NCBI GenBank assembly: GCA_039621445.1
Contig: CP154955.1
Coordinates: 21,627,823 to 21,691,822, forward strand
Reading direction: 5' to 3'
From: Euglena gracilis
Taxonomy: Eukaryota > Euglenida > Euglenophyceae > Euglenales
DNA length: 64,000 nt
How positions within the stretch are numbered: the stretch's first letter is position 1; every line of letters begins with the position of its first letter. Shown piece after piece: positions 1-20,027 of this stretch. Under the pieces are notes generated by a model that ran no database searches, was not told where the DNA came from, and was given only the letters and a program-made list of their open reading frames with translations. Position numbers and translations under genes: made by a program.

Positions 1-220
1 GAGCCCTTGGGGCACCCTGGGAAAGGTTGGTCCCCCTCCCAACCTTCCCCAGGGCACTCCTGGGATGAGGGGGCCAGTGGGGGGCTGCCAGGGGGAGTCC
101 CAGGGCCTGTGAGTAGGCCCCCTTGTAGCGGTTCTCCCACCTGGGCCCTGGGCCTGGGCCACTGGCCAGCACAAACTCAAAGCCCACTTTGCAAGGAGGG
201 GGCTCAGATTGAACACACAA
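1..220. other. No supported feature at left edge
   Basis: GC-rich DNA just beyond the stop of the minus-strand Dam-like ORF. I see no convincing coding sequence or repeat; it may be the truncated continuation of that retroelement. Confidence 0.3.
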
Positions 221-1075
221 TCATTGCAAAGAGACTTCACCACTTGAATCACTGAAATTTGGGCTGTCCCCTGTGCCGACCTGGAGCCTAAGGTGCACTT
301 GTGGGGAGGACCCTCCTTTCATCTTTTGCCTCCTCATTCTCCTTTTTGCTGAACTTGAAATTGGATTGGGAACTTTTGCCAATTTGAAACATTGACTTAT
401 CCTTCCACAGACAAATGCCACTTGTACTGGCCATTTTGTGGGGGGGACTGTGAACCCTGCCCCAACCAACTCAAACAACGGCGTGGCACAAGGATACTCC
501 AGCATTCTGACAACAATGTCTTGAAGATCTTCCCACCAGGGGGCAGTAACCCACTTTGGTACAACCAACACCGCATGACCATGATCCTTCTTCAGCTTGT
601 GGATGACATTTGCAATGAGGCTGAAGGGGGGATTTGCCCACAACAATCCAACAATGGAATGTGTCCACTTCACTGTGAAGGAATCTTCTACAAATTGTGA
701 CCCAGGTCCCCACCAGCATTTGAATCTCTTGCTTTCTTCCAAACTGAATGCATCAATGTTGGGGGTCTTCAATCCCAATCTGTCAATGATTTCAACAACA
801 TACTGAAATTTTACTGCATACAGCTCAGATTTCCAGCCCAGTTTTCTGCAGCATTGATCTTCCCAGATTTCTTCATCATTGACAATCCCTGAACTGACAC
901 TTTCTGAAATGTCCATTTCTTCTGGCCAAACTGGCTGACTTTTGGCCTCCAGACCTTGAGCAACAATTGAACTCTTTGTGTTTTCTGAGTGTCTCCTTGT
1001 ACCCACTGGGGGGTCAAACTTGAAAACTTTTCTTTTCCAGCAGCACTCACTTTCCTTCAGCATAGCACAAACCAA
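221..1075 (-). pseudogene. Dam-like MT-module ORF from a truncated retrotransposon
   Basis: A 284-codon open frame. Its middle has the retroelement MT signature: NIDAFS, then the aromatic stretch RFKCWWGPGS, a DSF...W step, LLWANPPFSLI (the NPPF motif of N6-adenine methyltransferases), and AVLVVPKW...PWW. The N-terminal third has no recognisable domain and the C-terminus is basic (KRRMRRQK). The same module lies in gypsy B (LDAFA...NPPF) and after RNase H in the DIRS elements here. No RT or integrase is attached, and the neighbouring integrase of element A stops about 100 bp away, so this is probably a fragment of another LTR element. The frame is open, but I cannot show that it is expressed. 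Confidence 0.6.
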
Positions 1076-1176
1076 GACTTGAAATCTTCATCTGGCGCTC
1101 AGGCCTTCCAGGAGTCAAAGAGTTCAGGACAGTTGCAGCTGCAAAACAGAAATTTTGTAATTAGGATAGGCGCCTC

Positions 1177-2250
1177 CTAATTCAATTTTGGGTTTTTAAA
1201 TTTTAAACCTGGCGCCGCCCACAGGCGAAGCATATTCACGACGGATTTCACGGCTGCCTCGGCTCTACCATTGCCTTTGGGTCGGTATATAATGGAAAAA
1301 TGTTGCTCAATTCCGAGTAAACCGCACAAAGTGGTGAAAAACCTTGAAGAAATCAAATGGTCTTGATCACTCACGATTTCATTCGGTAAACCCATTAAGC
1401 AAATACATTTCTCCAAAAATATAGTTGCCAAACTTTGAGCAGTCAACCCTGACTTCTGGCATGGAATGGCTACAATGTACCCACTCAGCCTACAGACGAC
1501 AACAAAAGCGTAATCGTAAATTTTGTCGTCCGTTCCTTTGCACGGTTCTAATTCCAGAAAATCCATGCAGATGGATGTAAAAATGTCAGGGGGTACGGGG
1601 AAAAAGTCCATCGTACCAGGGGGGGTACCTCTGCGGGGTTTTACCGCTTGACAAGTTTGACACCGTCGCGCTATTCACAAACAGCGTGAGTAATGCTCTT
1701 TCTCACTCAGGGTTGTGCAATACCTGCGGCCCACAAACGAAAGAAGTTTTGGGGCCCCAGGGTGACCATGGTTGTGATAACGCAAAATCACATCATCAAC
1801 CAGGTCCTGGGGGATACAATATTTGTAACCCGATTCATTGCGAAAAACCAACCGTAAAGGTGAAACAGTGCAATTGTCCAGCACTTCGCCATTACGAAGT
1901 CTGGTGACAATGGTGTCATACACCGGATCACGACTATAATCCCATTCGCGAAAGAACAGTGGAGAAGGGGACTCCGTGCGTGTAATACGTCGGGGTCCGG
2001 ACGTGCTTCCACGTCGGCGCCTTCCGCGCACTGGTGCGACCAGGAATAGTTGTGAAACGGGAAAAGAATCCAAAAGATTATCCGCAGCGTCGTTTCGACG
2101 TGCGTATTCGTCAGCTTCCTGACTTCCATGAAAAGTCGCGTCTCCCTCATCCGGGTTCCCAGGGTAATACCAAGGGGCCCGACTGAGCGGGTCCGCTACT
2201 TTTTGTGTGTGACCAGGGTTATAAATAACCACAAGGTTGAATTGACTCAA
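1177..2250 (-). pseudogene. Integrase of gypsy A (HHCC and DDE core, broken)
   Basis: The upstream frame ends RNase H with KVADPLSRAP and enters the integrase zinc-binding region (YHNHGHPGAPK). After a frameshift near 1675 the second frame supplies CQTCQ and the catalytic core: first Asp in SICMDFLELEP, second in EIVSDQDHLISS, Glu in GNGRAEAAVKSV. The triad is intact. There is no GPY/F or chromodomain tail; the element ends near 1177. Confidence 0.75.
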
Positions 2251-2259
2251 GAACTCATG

Positions 2260-3290
2260 CTATCTGCATCGCCTTCCGACCGATGACATGGCCTTGTTCA
2301 AGTCCTCGGTGTACCAGTGTTGGAGACTCTCATGGTCGGTCTTGACGAGGATCTGGACGAGGCTGCTGGCTACCCAGCTTCGGAATATCTGGAGTATAAG
2401 CACGATTGCGTAGGTTTCCTTCTCGCGTATACTCCACTTGACTTGACCTTTTCCGTCGTCGCCCTGTAACTTTCTGCTGAAGAAAGCCACAGGTCGGAGC
2501 TCATTCGCCGCGTTATGCTGGCTAAGAACTCCGCCAACAGCGTAATCGCTGCTGTCGACTTCCAGTACATATGGTTTGTATGGGTCCGCGATTTCGAGGA
2601 CAACATTCTCCAAAAGCACAACCTTGATCTTCTCAAGGGCCTCGCGCATTTGGTCATCCCAAATGACTTTGGTGTTGTCAACAGCCCGGTTTTTGAGCTG
2701 TTTGGTGATGGGCACTGCGATTTTCGCGAAGTCCTTCGTATAAATCACGTAATATTGGGCTAATCCCAAAAATACTTTGAGGTGAGTAATCGTTTTGATT
2801 ACCCCAGGGGTCCATTTCTTAATGGCTTCGAGTTTGCTCGGAGCGGCTTTCCGCTGTCCATTGCTGAGGATGTGTCTGGTCTGGCGGTTTTGGAACCACA
2901 AATGCCTGGGATGTCCACTCGCTTTTCGAGGGTACGATCCACTTGCGCTGAATAAGCTTCTCAATCATTTCATTGAGAGCTTGTTCGCGTTCTCCCGAAC
3001 AACGAAAAAATTTCCGGTGCATTGGTTTTGATCCATCCTTAAGCTCGATCTTACAAACACCGAACGGACCGCGTATCGCGGGGTCGATGTCGCACGCGTA
3101 TACTGCATTTTCCAGCACACCGTGAAATTCGCGGGTGATCCGCGAACAGAATTCGGCTGACTTAGGATGCTGACCTGCACTCTCGATGACTGCGGAAACC
3201 ACCAGGGTATCCCTGGGGCTACCGAGCTTCCTCGGCATCGCGAACTCGGACATTCCGAATGCATCGAAGAAACATACGCGAAAAATAATT
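2260..3290 (-). pseudogene. RT and RNase H of gypsy A with RT palm deleted
   Basis: The frame runs into an RT N-terminus (EKLIQRKWIVPSKSEWTSQA, then FVVPKP) and then jumps to the thumb/connection sequence HILSNGQRKAAPSKLEAIKK. The palm, including both catalytic Asp motifs, is missing, a loss of roughly 150 residues compared with gypsy B. RNase H follows with EVDSSDYAVGG, REKETYA and KTDHESLQHW, so its catalytic acidic residues remain. It cannot encode a working polymerase. Confidence 0.75.
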
Positions 3291-3625
3291 TCTTGCAAGG
3301 GTGGTAATATTTTACCACAAAAATCTTCAAAAATCGCCACATTAGTGGGTAAATCCCACCAATGAAAACATACATACGATAGTTGGGTGAACCATTCCGG
3401 TTCCGGAATGATGGGTATGAGAATAACTCCACGGGCTTCATTCCGCAGAATTTTCTCAACCGCGCATTCGATAAGTTTTTGAGGGGGGTGCATCCACAAC
3501 ACCGTATCATCACCTAAAATTTATCAAATGCGTTGGAGTGTTGTGACCAATGACGTGGCAAACGGGCATGTGCATTGGATGAAAAGGCATCGATTTCCAA
3601 TGCCAAATCAAAAGAAGCAGCCAAT
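3290..3625 (-). pseudogene. Dam-like MT module of gypsy A
   Basis: One minus-strand frame (about 3620-3510) reads LEIDAFSSNAHARLPRHW and ends ...NAFDKF at a stop. The next frame continues VLWMHPPQKLIECAVEKI and then GVILIPIIPEPEWF. These align in order with IDAFS...RFKCWW, LLWANPPFSLI...KL and AVLVVPKW...PWW of the ORF at 221-1075. The NPP motif has become HPP, and a frameshift separates the halves. The position between protease and RT is the notable point. Confidence 0.6.
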
Positions 3626-4463
3626 GTCGCGCTTTTGGAAAACCATCGTTCCAAAATGCGATGTTGACCAACCATACGCGTTTCGTGTATTCATGCACAC
3701 CCGATTTCCTGGTTGCAGTGAAGAAACACAATGAATGGATCCACAAACATGCGGGTTGTCTTCCACTACCTCAAGGGGTAATCCCAAGGGAGTTTGGACA
3801 GGTTGGGGGTTTCCCCATTCCGCATCAAATTCATACCAAGTGTTATCGCGATTGTTATTAGGAATGACGCTTTTCGCGTTTCCGAACAACGAGGCTAATC
3901 CGCGTTGTTGGAGTACTCGGTGTATTTCCGCGCATTGCGGGCTACAACCAAGTGTATCATTGAGTGTGGCTTCCGTATTCGGCATAGCGAATTAGTGTCG
4001 GATTTTCAACTAAACATCCACAATGGAAATTCGATTGGGTGGAAATTCTCCTGCAGTGCACACATTGGAAGGAAGTGTAGTGGTGTGACGGGTGTGAGTG
4101 TAAGTGGGTGTCGGTGGCATTAGCCGGTGAGTCTTGTACAGGTGTGCCTGGATTCGGCACGACTGGTGGGAAACGGAGTGGTGGTGTGGCTGGGCGACTA
4201 CTCGACACCGATATATCTTCAGGCCTTTGGGCTTTCGTCTTGTAACCCAGTGAAACGGCGGGGGTACCGCTACTCGCTTGCCCTGCCTCATGTGGAACGC
4301 ATGTTGGTGTGTCATTGGGCAGGGGGGAGGCTTTCTCCGTACCCCGGGTGTGGAAAACGGTTGTTGGTGTGGTGGCCAACGGTGTTGCCATTGTGGGTAA
4401 CGGTGTTGGTAAAGTGGTGGTCATCATAGCGGATGCCAACGGTGATGGTGGTTTGGGTGTCAA

Positions 4464-5132
4464 TCAAGTGGTGGGTGCTGTGCGCAATCCGTGGGAGTGG
4501 CAATCCACAACCAATCGGTACTGGCGTAAAAATGGGTATCCTAAAATTACGTCAGACCCGTGAATTCCGGACTCGTAACCCCAAATATTGGTGAAATGTT
4601 GTAATTGTGGGGGTTGTGAGTGATGCTTCGGAATGATGGGCAAGAGTATCTCGAGCACACATCCCAAATCACCACCACACATGGGGGTGTTATCCGCGGT
4701 TGTAATTTTGATCGGTTTCTTGGCGCTTACCAAGAGCGGGGTCGGTATCAACCCCAACCGAAAAAACAGTGCAATGCGACAACCAGTGCCAATGAGAATT
4801 TTAACTTTGATGGAGAAATTTTGAATGCGGATTTCCGCCTGGACGAGTAATTCCATTGGTGGTACGCAAAGTGAAGGGTCTGGCGGAAATACGTTTGCAT
4901 GCCAGCTCTCCCATGAACCCTTTCCTACTTTGCTCAGCATTCCGAGCGGAAATGTGGAGTGGGGGGTAGGGGACCCGAAATAATTCCGGGTACTGACCGC
5001 GAAGGCGGATGGGCAGGGGGGGGGGTAAGGTTGATCAGGTCTTACCTCCATTCTGTTCATCAGCCCAGAGGTCCGTGCCCTCGGACCTCGGGCTCCCCTA
5101 CTCCAAGTCCGAACCGGCCGCATAGCCGGCAA
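4464..5132 (-). pseudogene. Retropepsin-like protease of gypsy A, active-site Asp lost
   Basis: The expected hydrophobic-hydrophobic-DTG active site reads ILIGTGCR, so the catalytic Asp is Gly. Downstream, VILGYPFLRQY matches the conserved ILGxxWL turn of Ty3/gypsy proteases. Pro/Thr-rich linker sequence (minus strand, about 4463-3957) follows before the MT module. The D-to-G change and surrounding frameshifts make this a dead copy. Confidence 0.65.
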
Positions 5133-6042
5133 CGGACTTTTTGGTGGAATAGATGGAACTCAATGAGCGCACCGCCATTTGGGCCTCATTAAATTCCCTG
5201 TCCGAGGTCTCATCCCCCTCCCTGCCCGAAGCCGGGGTGTCCTCCTCCAAACAAGATATCTTGAAACCGACCTTTTGCCGGTTCGAGGAGTAACCACGGT
5301 CATCGCGGCGCTTGCCACTATTTCCGTAGCCGGGCCGGGGGGAACGAGATCTGGGACATTTGGATGAGTGGTGATCTTTGGAACCGCAAATTGAACAACC
5401 GGATTTGTGGCGGGATTCCGCATAACGGGGGGAACGGTATTCCGTTCGACCGTCAAACCGTCGTGGTGAACGGGTTTCCCGTCGACCATGACCGGTGTAC
5501 CGGGGTTTCCCCGGTGACTCCCGCGAAGAGGATGATCCACTTCGCGAACGAGATCGTGAAGAGTCGCGATTGAAATCCTGTTTTTGGGTAGGGGGACCAG
5601 GTGACCGACCGCGAGAAGGACGGGTTTCCCGACCATCACGCGGGGGCTTGGGCCTACTACCGCTAAAGCGGTTCTCCGACGAACGTGAATCTCCCGATTG
5701 ACTTGAAAAGGCCGAGGAACCCGATCCCCGTGAGGAGGTCGAGCCCCTTGGGCTTCCAATACGCTTTCGCGCATCGGGATTCGGGCATTCCCGAGACATG
5801 TGACCAGATTTGTTGCACAAAAAGCACAGTTTATCCGTGCCTTGGTCTGAAGAACGCTGATTCCGCGTTTTCGATCCCGTGGTGGGTGATCTTGGTGACA
5901 CGGGTGATTTTTGCAAAGCATTAACCGCACCCGCAGGGATTCCTGCGGTGGGATGCGTTTGGAAAGCGGACTGTATTTGTCCCAAAACTTGTGTGAGCTT
6001 GAGTTGCTTTGACACATAATTCCAACGTTGGGCAAGAGTCAT
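5098..6042 (-). pseudogene. Gag of gypsy A (zinc knuckle, RS-rich)
   Basis: A 314-codon frame opening inside gag at the junction with host DNA. It has one CCHC knuckle, CFLCNKSGHMSREC (CX2CX4HX4C), near residue 75, followed by a long Arg/Ser-rich, highly basic region. A second Cys/His cluster (CSICGSKDHHSSKC, CX2CX4HX4C) lies near residue 205. It would bind and package the element's RNA. No capsid domain is visible because the 5' end is missing. Confidence 0.7.
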
Positions 6043-6052
6043 CTCATGCCAG

Positions 6053-14657
<8,605 letters not shown>

Positions 14658-14668
14658 GTACCTGTCCA

Positions 14669-15404
14669 AGGGTTTTCTTTAGGGGACCCCACCTCCCGGG
14701 GGGTCCAGCCAGCCGACACTTTTTTCCCAACTTCCAGTTCCCAGGCGTATTGTGGACCTCCCCCTGGGGGGGGGGGGGGGGCCGTTGAAATAAGGTTCGG
14801 GCCAGCCCGGTAAACCCGGTCTGGACCCAAAAATTTTCGGCGCAAAGCGCCAAATAGTTTGGAAAGGAGGGGGGGTCAAAAATGGCAGAAAATGGCATTT
14901 TTGAGATTTTTTTTTGGCTGAAAATGCCTACCCAGCTGTCTGTTTGGGGTCCCGGATCCAGCTGCCAGCTGGTTGAAACCCCATGGACCCCCCACTCCGC
15001 GCACCACAGCGACCCGCGGTTTTTTACCCGCACCCAGCTGCCGCAGGCCGCCCCCGCAGTTGTCCCCGGGTACGCGCACTTCCGATCAGCTCCTGTCCGG
15101 GGGGGGGGTCCCAGTTCCCGCTGGGGTCCTGTTCCGGGGCTTTTTTGGCTCCCCCTCCCGGGGGGGGGTGGGGGCCCGTTTTTTTCCGGTAAAACCGGGG
15201 GCCTTTGGGTTTGGAAAGGGGGGGGGGGGGTCTGGCAGCTTTTTTTTTTTTTTTGGCTTTTGCCTACCCATTTTTTTTTGTTTTTTGCTGATCCGCAGCT
15301 GCACTTTTTGGTTGGGGGGGGGGGGGGGAGCCACCATTTTTTTTTTCAGCCGGCCAGGACCCCCCCCCCGTGGGGTCTTTTGAAATAAAGAAAACCCCTG
15401 TGCC
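14669..15404 (+). repeat. Cluster of G-run MITE-like repeats after last RAPTOR exon
   Basis: Begins AAGGGTTTTCTTTAGGGGAC, contains GGGGTCCAGCCAGCC, G15-16 runs, GGGGTCAAAAATGGCAGAAAA and CAGCTGCCAGCTGG, and ends GAAATAAAGAAAACCCCTG at 15404. Probably two or more copies, one inside another. Any missing last RAPTOR exon would be hidden here. Confidence 0.5.
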
Positions 15405-16140
15405 TGTCTCTTGACAAGGACGTGTTCCAGCTGTGAGGGGCAGGACGGCCCCTGACGGAAGGCAGGCCGGCCCTGGCGCTTTCCCCGGCCGCTGACCTGC
15501 CCCTCCCCACATCGTTGCCACCGGAGCCGGGGTCGGGGCGGTGTTTGGGCCTCCTGTAGCAGTAACGTGCGTTTTGGGGGAACAGGATCACGGTTGAGTG
15601 TACACGGCAGGTTTGTTTTCGGCTGCTGACCTGAGGGATCGGGCAAAGTGGGTGAAACCGGGCGAGATTTGGCACAAATTCCGGAATAATCAGACCTGGA
15701 AGAGTGGCACCCAAAGTCAAATATGTTTCAGCCTGCCTCCCCTGGGATTGGATGGTCCTGCAAAGAAAACCTCTGGTGTATGGGCAAGCAGAATAAAATG
15801 GACAAATGCAAACGAAAGACAGCCAGAAGGATGAATAAACACATCACCCCCACACCTCCCTTTGGATCCCCCCCCAAATGGCAAGAAACCTCTCCTGGTG
15901 CAGCAGACATGCCCGGGACAGGCTCCTGGTCACCAGATGCTGCTGGTCCTCCACCCCCCCCCATGTGTCTCAACCCAGAACCCCGAACCCCATCTCATGG
16001 CCAATGTTTGCCTAGCTGGCATTCCTTCTGTTGAAACGAAGTCTCCCTGCCCTGTGAAGTGTCCCCCCCCCCGCCCCCGACCTGCTGTCTGACCCGCGCC
16101 CCCCCCCCCCTTGCGCTTCCCACTGACCGACTCCCCCTCC

Positions 16141-16179
<39 letters not shown>

Positions 16180-17820
16180 GTCCCACCCCCACCCAACCGC
16201 CACCCGCCACCGCACCGCTGCTGCCCTGCGAACCCCGTCCCCAAGGGCCCCTCATCGGACGCATCCCTTCCCTCCTCCTTATCTTCCGACCTGCCTCCCT
16301 AATGCAGCCTTGTCATCGGCCACCTTAGCCACTGGCCCCCACACATCCATGTCCATCCGCCTGCCACCTGCTTTGAGGGGGCGGGGCAGCACAATTCTGT
16401 TCAAAAACAACGGCGCAGAAGTTACTTTTAACTGCAGTCATTACGGATCCAACGTCAACGTCAAGTGCAGTTGGCATGTGCTGTGTGTATGGGTGGGAAC
16501 TCCAACAGCGCCGCCAAGTGTAATTACTTGCTCTCACTGGACATATTTTCCTCAATCAGTTTTGCTGCAACAGTATTCAGGCAGGACTCAGCGATTGTCC
16601 ATGCATTGCTATTATTCCAAAAACGGTGCAAAATGCCTGTCTTCATTTGCCTGCGTTCATCGCAAAATGGCCAACATGACTTTGAGTGGCTTTTCAATTT
16701 TGCCTCCCCCCCCCCAATCAAAGTGTGGGTGCGCTTATAATGGATAGCTTCTGCAGGGTAGCTTCTGCAGGGGGGGGGGGTATTTCTATATTGACCCGAC
16801 CTGCCTGATTTTTTGATGATTTTCTGTAGATTTATCATGGATGCGCTTGTGGTGGACTGCCGCCAACGGCGGTGGGGGGGGTGCTATTAATTTGGGCCCT
16901 GCATTGGGGTTAGGGTATCCGACCAATTGTCACCCGTCCTGTTCCCCTCAGGTCCTCCCCTCCCCACATGGCCCTGCAATACGGCCCGGCGCACCGCCTC
17001 ACCCGCCGGAAGTCTCTGCTGAGCCTGTCCACCTCCCCAATGGACCGTGATAGCGCTTCCCAGGCTCTCCCTCCAGCACTATTGGAAGAAGTCTGTGTGG
17101 AACCTTTGCAGGTGTTTCACACGGTTTTCTTTAATGTTTTCCCACCGTAGTTCTTCCATTTGTCCTGTGTAACTGTCCCTCCCAGAAATGAGAGTGAGAC
17201 ACTGCAACGGCAGTTGGGGTGAGGGAGTCTGGTGTTAACAACGGACAGAGTATGCCTCCTGCGGACACCGGATTTACCTTTCAAGCAGAGGTAACGAACA
17301 GGGCTTTGTTTTGTGGTTCGCTAAACCTCGAGCTGTTTGCATCCTCAGGAAGTCAGTCGTTGGACCGCACCACGCCTCCCCTCCCCCTGCCCGCAATTGT
17401 GGGGGCTTCCATCCAGAGATTTTTTGAAAGACTGGATCCCGGGGGGGGGGGGTCCCCCAGACCCCCTCCCCCCGGGAAGGGCCGATCCCGAGTGGGCAAG
17501 GGGGGGGTCAGTTCCTCTGTTTTCACAACAAAGCGTCAAAAACTTTTGAGCCCAAATATAACCCCCAAAAGTGGGGTCCCCTCCCCTCACAGTGGATCGG
17601 GGGTACCCCCTATGGTGGGTCAGGTGATTCCCTCCACCCCCCCGGGTTTCCAAAGCACCTGCTTCCGTCCTGGTCACCCTTCAAACCCAACTACCCTTGA
17701 ATCCACCATCATGATGCTGAAGCCGCACGACCCGGGAAAAAAAAAAGAAAATCGCCACGATTTGGGCAGCCTTCCCAAGTTCTGAACTCATCCGATATTG
17801 AGAAAAGAAGTTTTCACCTA
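15405..17820. other. No confident gene; (CA)n at 16145-16175
   Basis: Mixed GC-rich and ordinary DNA with a short (AC)n run and several C-runs. Open frames exist (e.g. 16968-17150, plus strand) but lack domain signal or clear splice context. Confidence 0.4.
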
Positions 17821-17971
17821 AGGCCTTGCGACTTGTCTTGGGCTCCAAATCGCTGTCGCCCCCCCCCAGTCTTCGTCACTCCCCCCCCCCCCAGCAGCCG
17901 GCACATGTTGACCACTTAACGCGGGGGGGGGGGGGGGGGTGGGGGGCGGTGCGGCCGGCCTCCCCGTCGCC

Positions 17972-18082
17972 GCAGGAGGGCCACACGTCCGCCGGGTCGC
18001 CCGCCGCGCCGGTGCCCTGGCCCGCCGCCCTGCGGGCCGACCCCCTCGCCCAGCCCCCGGGGCGAGGGCGATGGCGATGGGC
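17972..18082 (+). CDS. Candidate host exon (low confidence)
   Basis: After a CCGCAG acceptor the frame reads EGHTSAGSPAAPVPWPAALR then ADPLAQPP, with strong GC3. The other two frames are also open because of composition, and the donor is not clear. Confidence 0.25.
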
Positions 18083-18457
18083 ATTGCCATCGCCCCTTCC
18101 CGCCCGGGGCTGCCCCCCCCCCCCGCCTGGCTCCAAGGCACGGCGGCCGGGCAGGTGGTCGGGCTGCCGGCTGGGAGAATGGCGCGCAGCGGGGCAGCCC
18201 CAAATTGGGATCGTGAGAGGGCTTTCAACCCCCCAAGTCAGAACGCCTCTGCCAGGCTGACCCTGTCTCGGGATATGGGGGTAGGGGGGCAAGGGTTGCC
18301 AAGGGTCCTCCATCCCCCCCCCTGTGTGCACTGCGGCTGTTTGTTTGGTGCCGTTTATCCCTTCTTCTGGCCTGGCACTGGTTTCCGCCTCTGGCCCTTT
18401 TGTCTGTGTTCATGGGGGTGGCCGGAGGCCCCCCCCCCCGTCCGCTGGCCCCGGGGG

Positions 18458-18570
18458 CTGCCGGTGTGGCGGCCGCCGTCCGCCGGGCCCTCCTCGCCCT
18501 CCCCCACGGCTGGCCCGCCGACCCGGTGGGCCCCCGCCCCGCCCAGTCCCTCGGCCGGGCATGCGCCGCC
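18458..18570 (+). CDS. Candidate host exon, unknown protein
   Basis: Reads AAGVAAAVRRALLALPHGWP and ends SLGRACAA before a strong donor (GTGAGG at 18571). Amphipathic, GC3-rich and plus strand, like the exons at 19.8-26.5 kb. Its phase (0) does not join directly to the exon at 19808, so another exon would have to lie between them. Confidence 0.4.
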
Positions 18571-19145
18571 GTGAGGCTGACCCACACACCAAGAAAGGCA
18601 GGGGGGGGGGGGGGGGGGACGCGCCATGAATCCCCCACACACAGAAAAGTGGGAAGAGGGCGGAAGGCAAGGGCAGCACTGGGGTGCAAGGGTGTAGACC
18701 CACCCACGGGAACCACACCAACCTAAGGTGAGTGTGGGTCCCCAGCACTGGAATGACACCAGGGTTACTTACCCGGCCAGGCGGAGCAACAAAAGTGCAC
18801 CGGTGTAAGGGGTACCTGGCCACTTTCCACACAAACTGGGCCAAAAGCGAAGCTAGCGCCCATAAACAGACAGGAAGCTGTGCAACTAAGGGGGGGTGCG
18901 TGTTGGCTCCGCCACAGGGGGCTGGGTCCATTCGCTGTCCTCCCCCCCCCCACACTGGGGAACACTGGAGGGGGTGGGCTGGTCATGGCACAAGGGGGGT
19001 GTCTGAGGACGCTCAGGGTTTCCGCCGCCCTGCCTGTGATAGAGGCGATGCAACAGGGACCCTGCGATCCCCTAACACAGCATGGCCAGCAGTCCCTCAA
19101 GTTCATCATCTGCTCTTGGGGTGTGTTTGGGTTTGTGTTGGGATT

Positions 19146-19180
19146 GAGAGAGGGAGGGAGGGAGGGAGGGAGGGAGGGAG
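19146..19180. repeat. (AGGG)n microsatellite
   Basis: About eight uninterrupted GGGA units. Confidence 0.9.
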
Positions 19181-19663
19181 TTTCTGTTCCTACCATGTTG
19201 TTTTTGTGTCAGTGAGGATGTCCAATTCCTGAGCGCAGGTGTGCGTACGTGCGTGTGCGTGCGTGTATGCGTAAACCCCCCCCAAATATCAAGCTCCCCC
19301 CCGGCTTTATATTTGGACGGGATTTCAAGACCCTCAGGGGGGGCTTTATATTTGGGGGGGGGGGGATCAAACTTTTTTGGGTGGCCTCTATAACCTTCGG
19401 CGGCCTTCAATTTTGGCCAAATGCCAATTCCATCCCAAATTTTTGTTGTGTACCTCCTATTTTTCGCAAAAATGTGCAATCCTGATCCAAAATGGAGCCT
19501 CTCTGGTGAAAAAAATACATATATCCTCCCAAAATGTTTCTTTTTCCTGAATGACACCAGCGTCTGGCTCCACGTCAGGGGGGGGGGGCTTTATATTTGG
19601 GCGGCAAAACCAAACCCCCCAGGGGGGGCTTTACATTTGGGGGGGGTTTACGTGCGTGCATGC

Positions 19664-19668
<5 letters not shown>

Positions 19669-19714
<46 letters not shown>

Positions 19715-19735
19715 CGTGCGTGTGTGTGTGCGTAC
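19669..19735. repeat. (TG)n microsatellite
   Basis: GT repeat with interspersed CGTGCG units. Confidence 0.95.
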
Positions 19736-19807
19736 GTGCTTTCGAATATTTTCGAACGGAAACCCTTGTGTGCACTGTGGTGCGCGCCGCGCCATCAGTC
19801 TGCCCAG

Positions 19808-20027
19808 TCCCGGTGCCCCCTCCCCCGCCATGCGGTGGCCGCCCCCGGCCATCGTGCTGTTCGCGGAGGCACTGCTCCAGCTGCGGAGTGAGTGGGGCCC
19901 GCGCCTCGCCTCCCCCGCCACGGAGCCCCTCGCCGTCCTGCGCGCCGTGGCCGCCCAGCGCGGCCGCCCCCTCCACCGCGTCCTGGAGGAGGGCGGCTTC
20001 CAGTCCCCCGCCGAGTTCTCCGCACGG
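19808..20027 (+). CDS. Unknown-gene exon (helical)
   Basis: Reads MRWPPPAIVLFAEALLQLRS and PLAVLRAVAAQRGRPLHRVL, ending SPAEFSAR. Acceptor CTGCCCAG ends at 19807 (one base completes a split codon); donor GTGTGC at 20028, phase 0. Confidence 0.5.

Larger units (their letters stand above)
1177..6045 (-). mobile_element. Ty3/gypsy retrotransposon A, decayed
   Basis: Read on the minus strand the order is gag with a zinc knuckle, protease, Dam-like MT module, RT with its catalytic core deleted, RNase H, then integrase. All parts are out of frame with one another. The right edge (element 5' end) is truncated inside gag and directly abuts GC-rich RAPTOR DNA. The left edge is truncated after the integrase core. 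I recognise no LTRs. The protease-MT-RT order is unusual for Ty3/gypsy, because the MT module lies upstream of RT. Confidence 0.8.
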
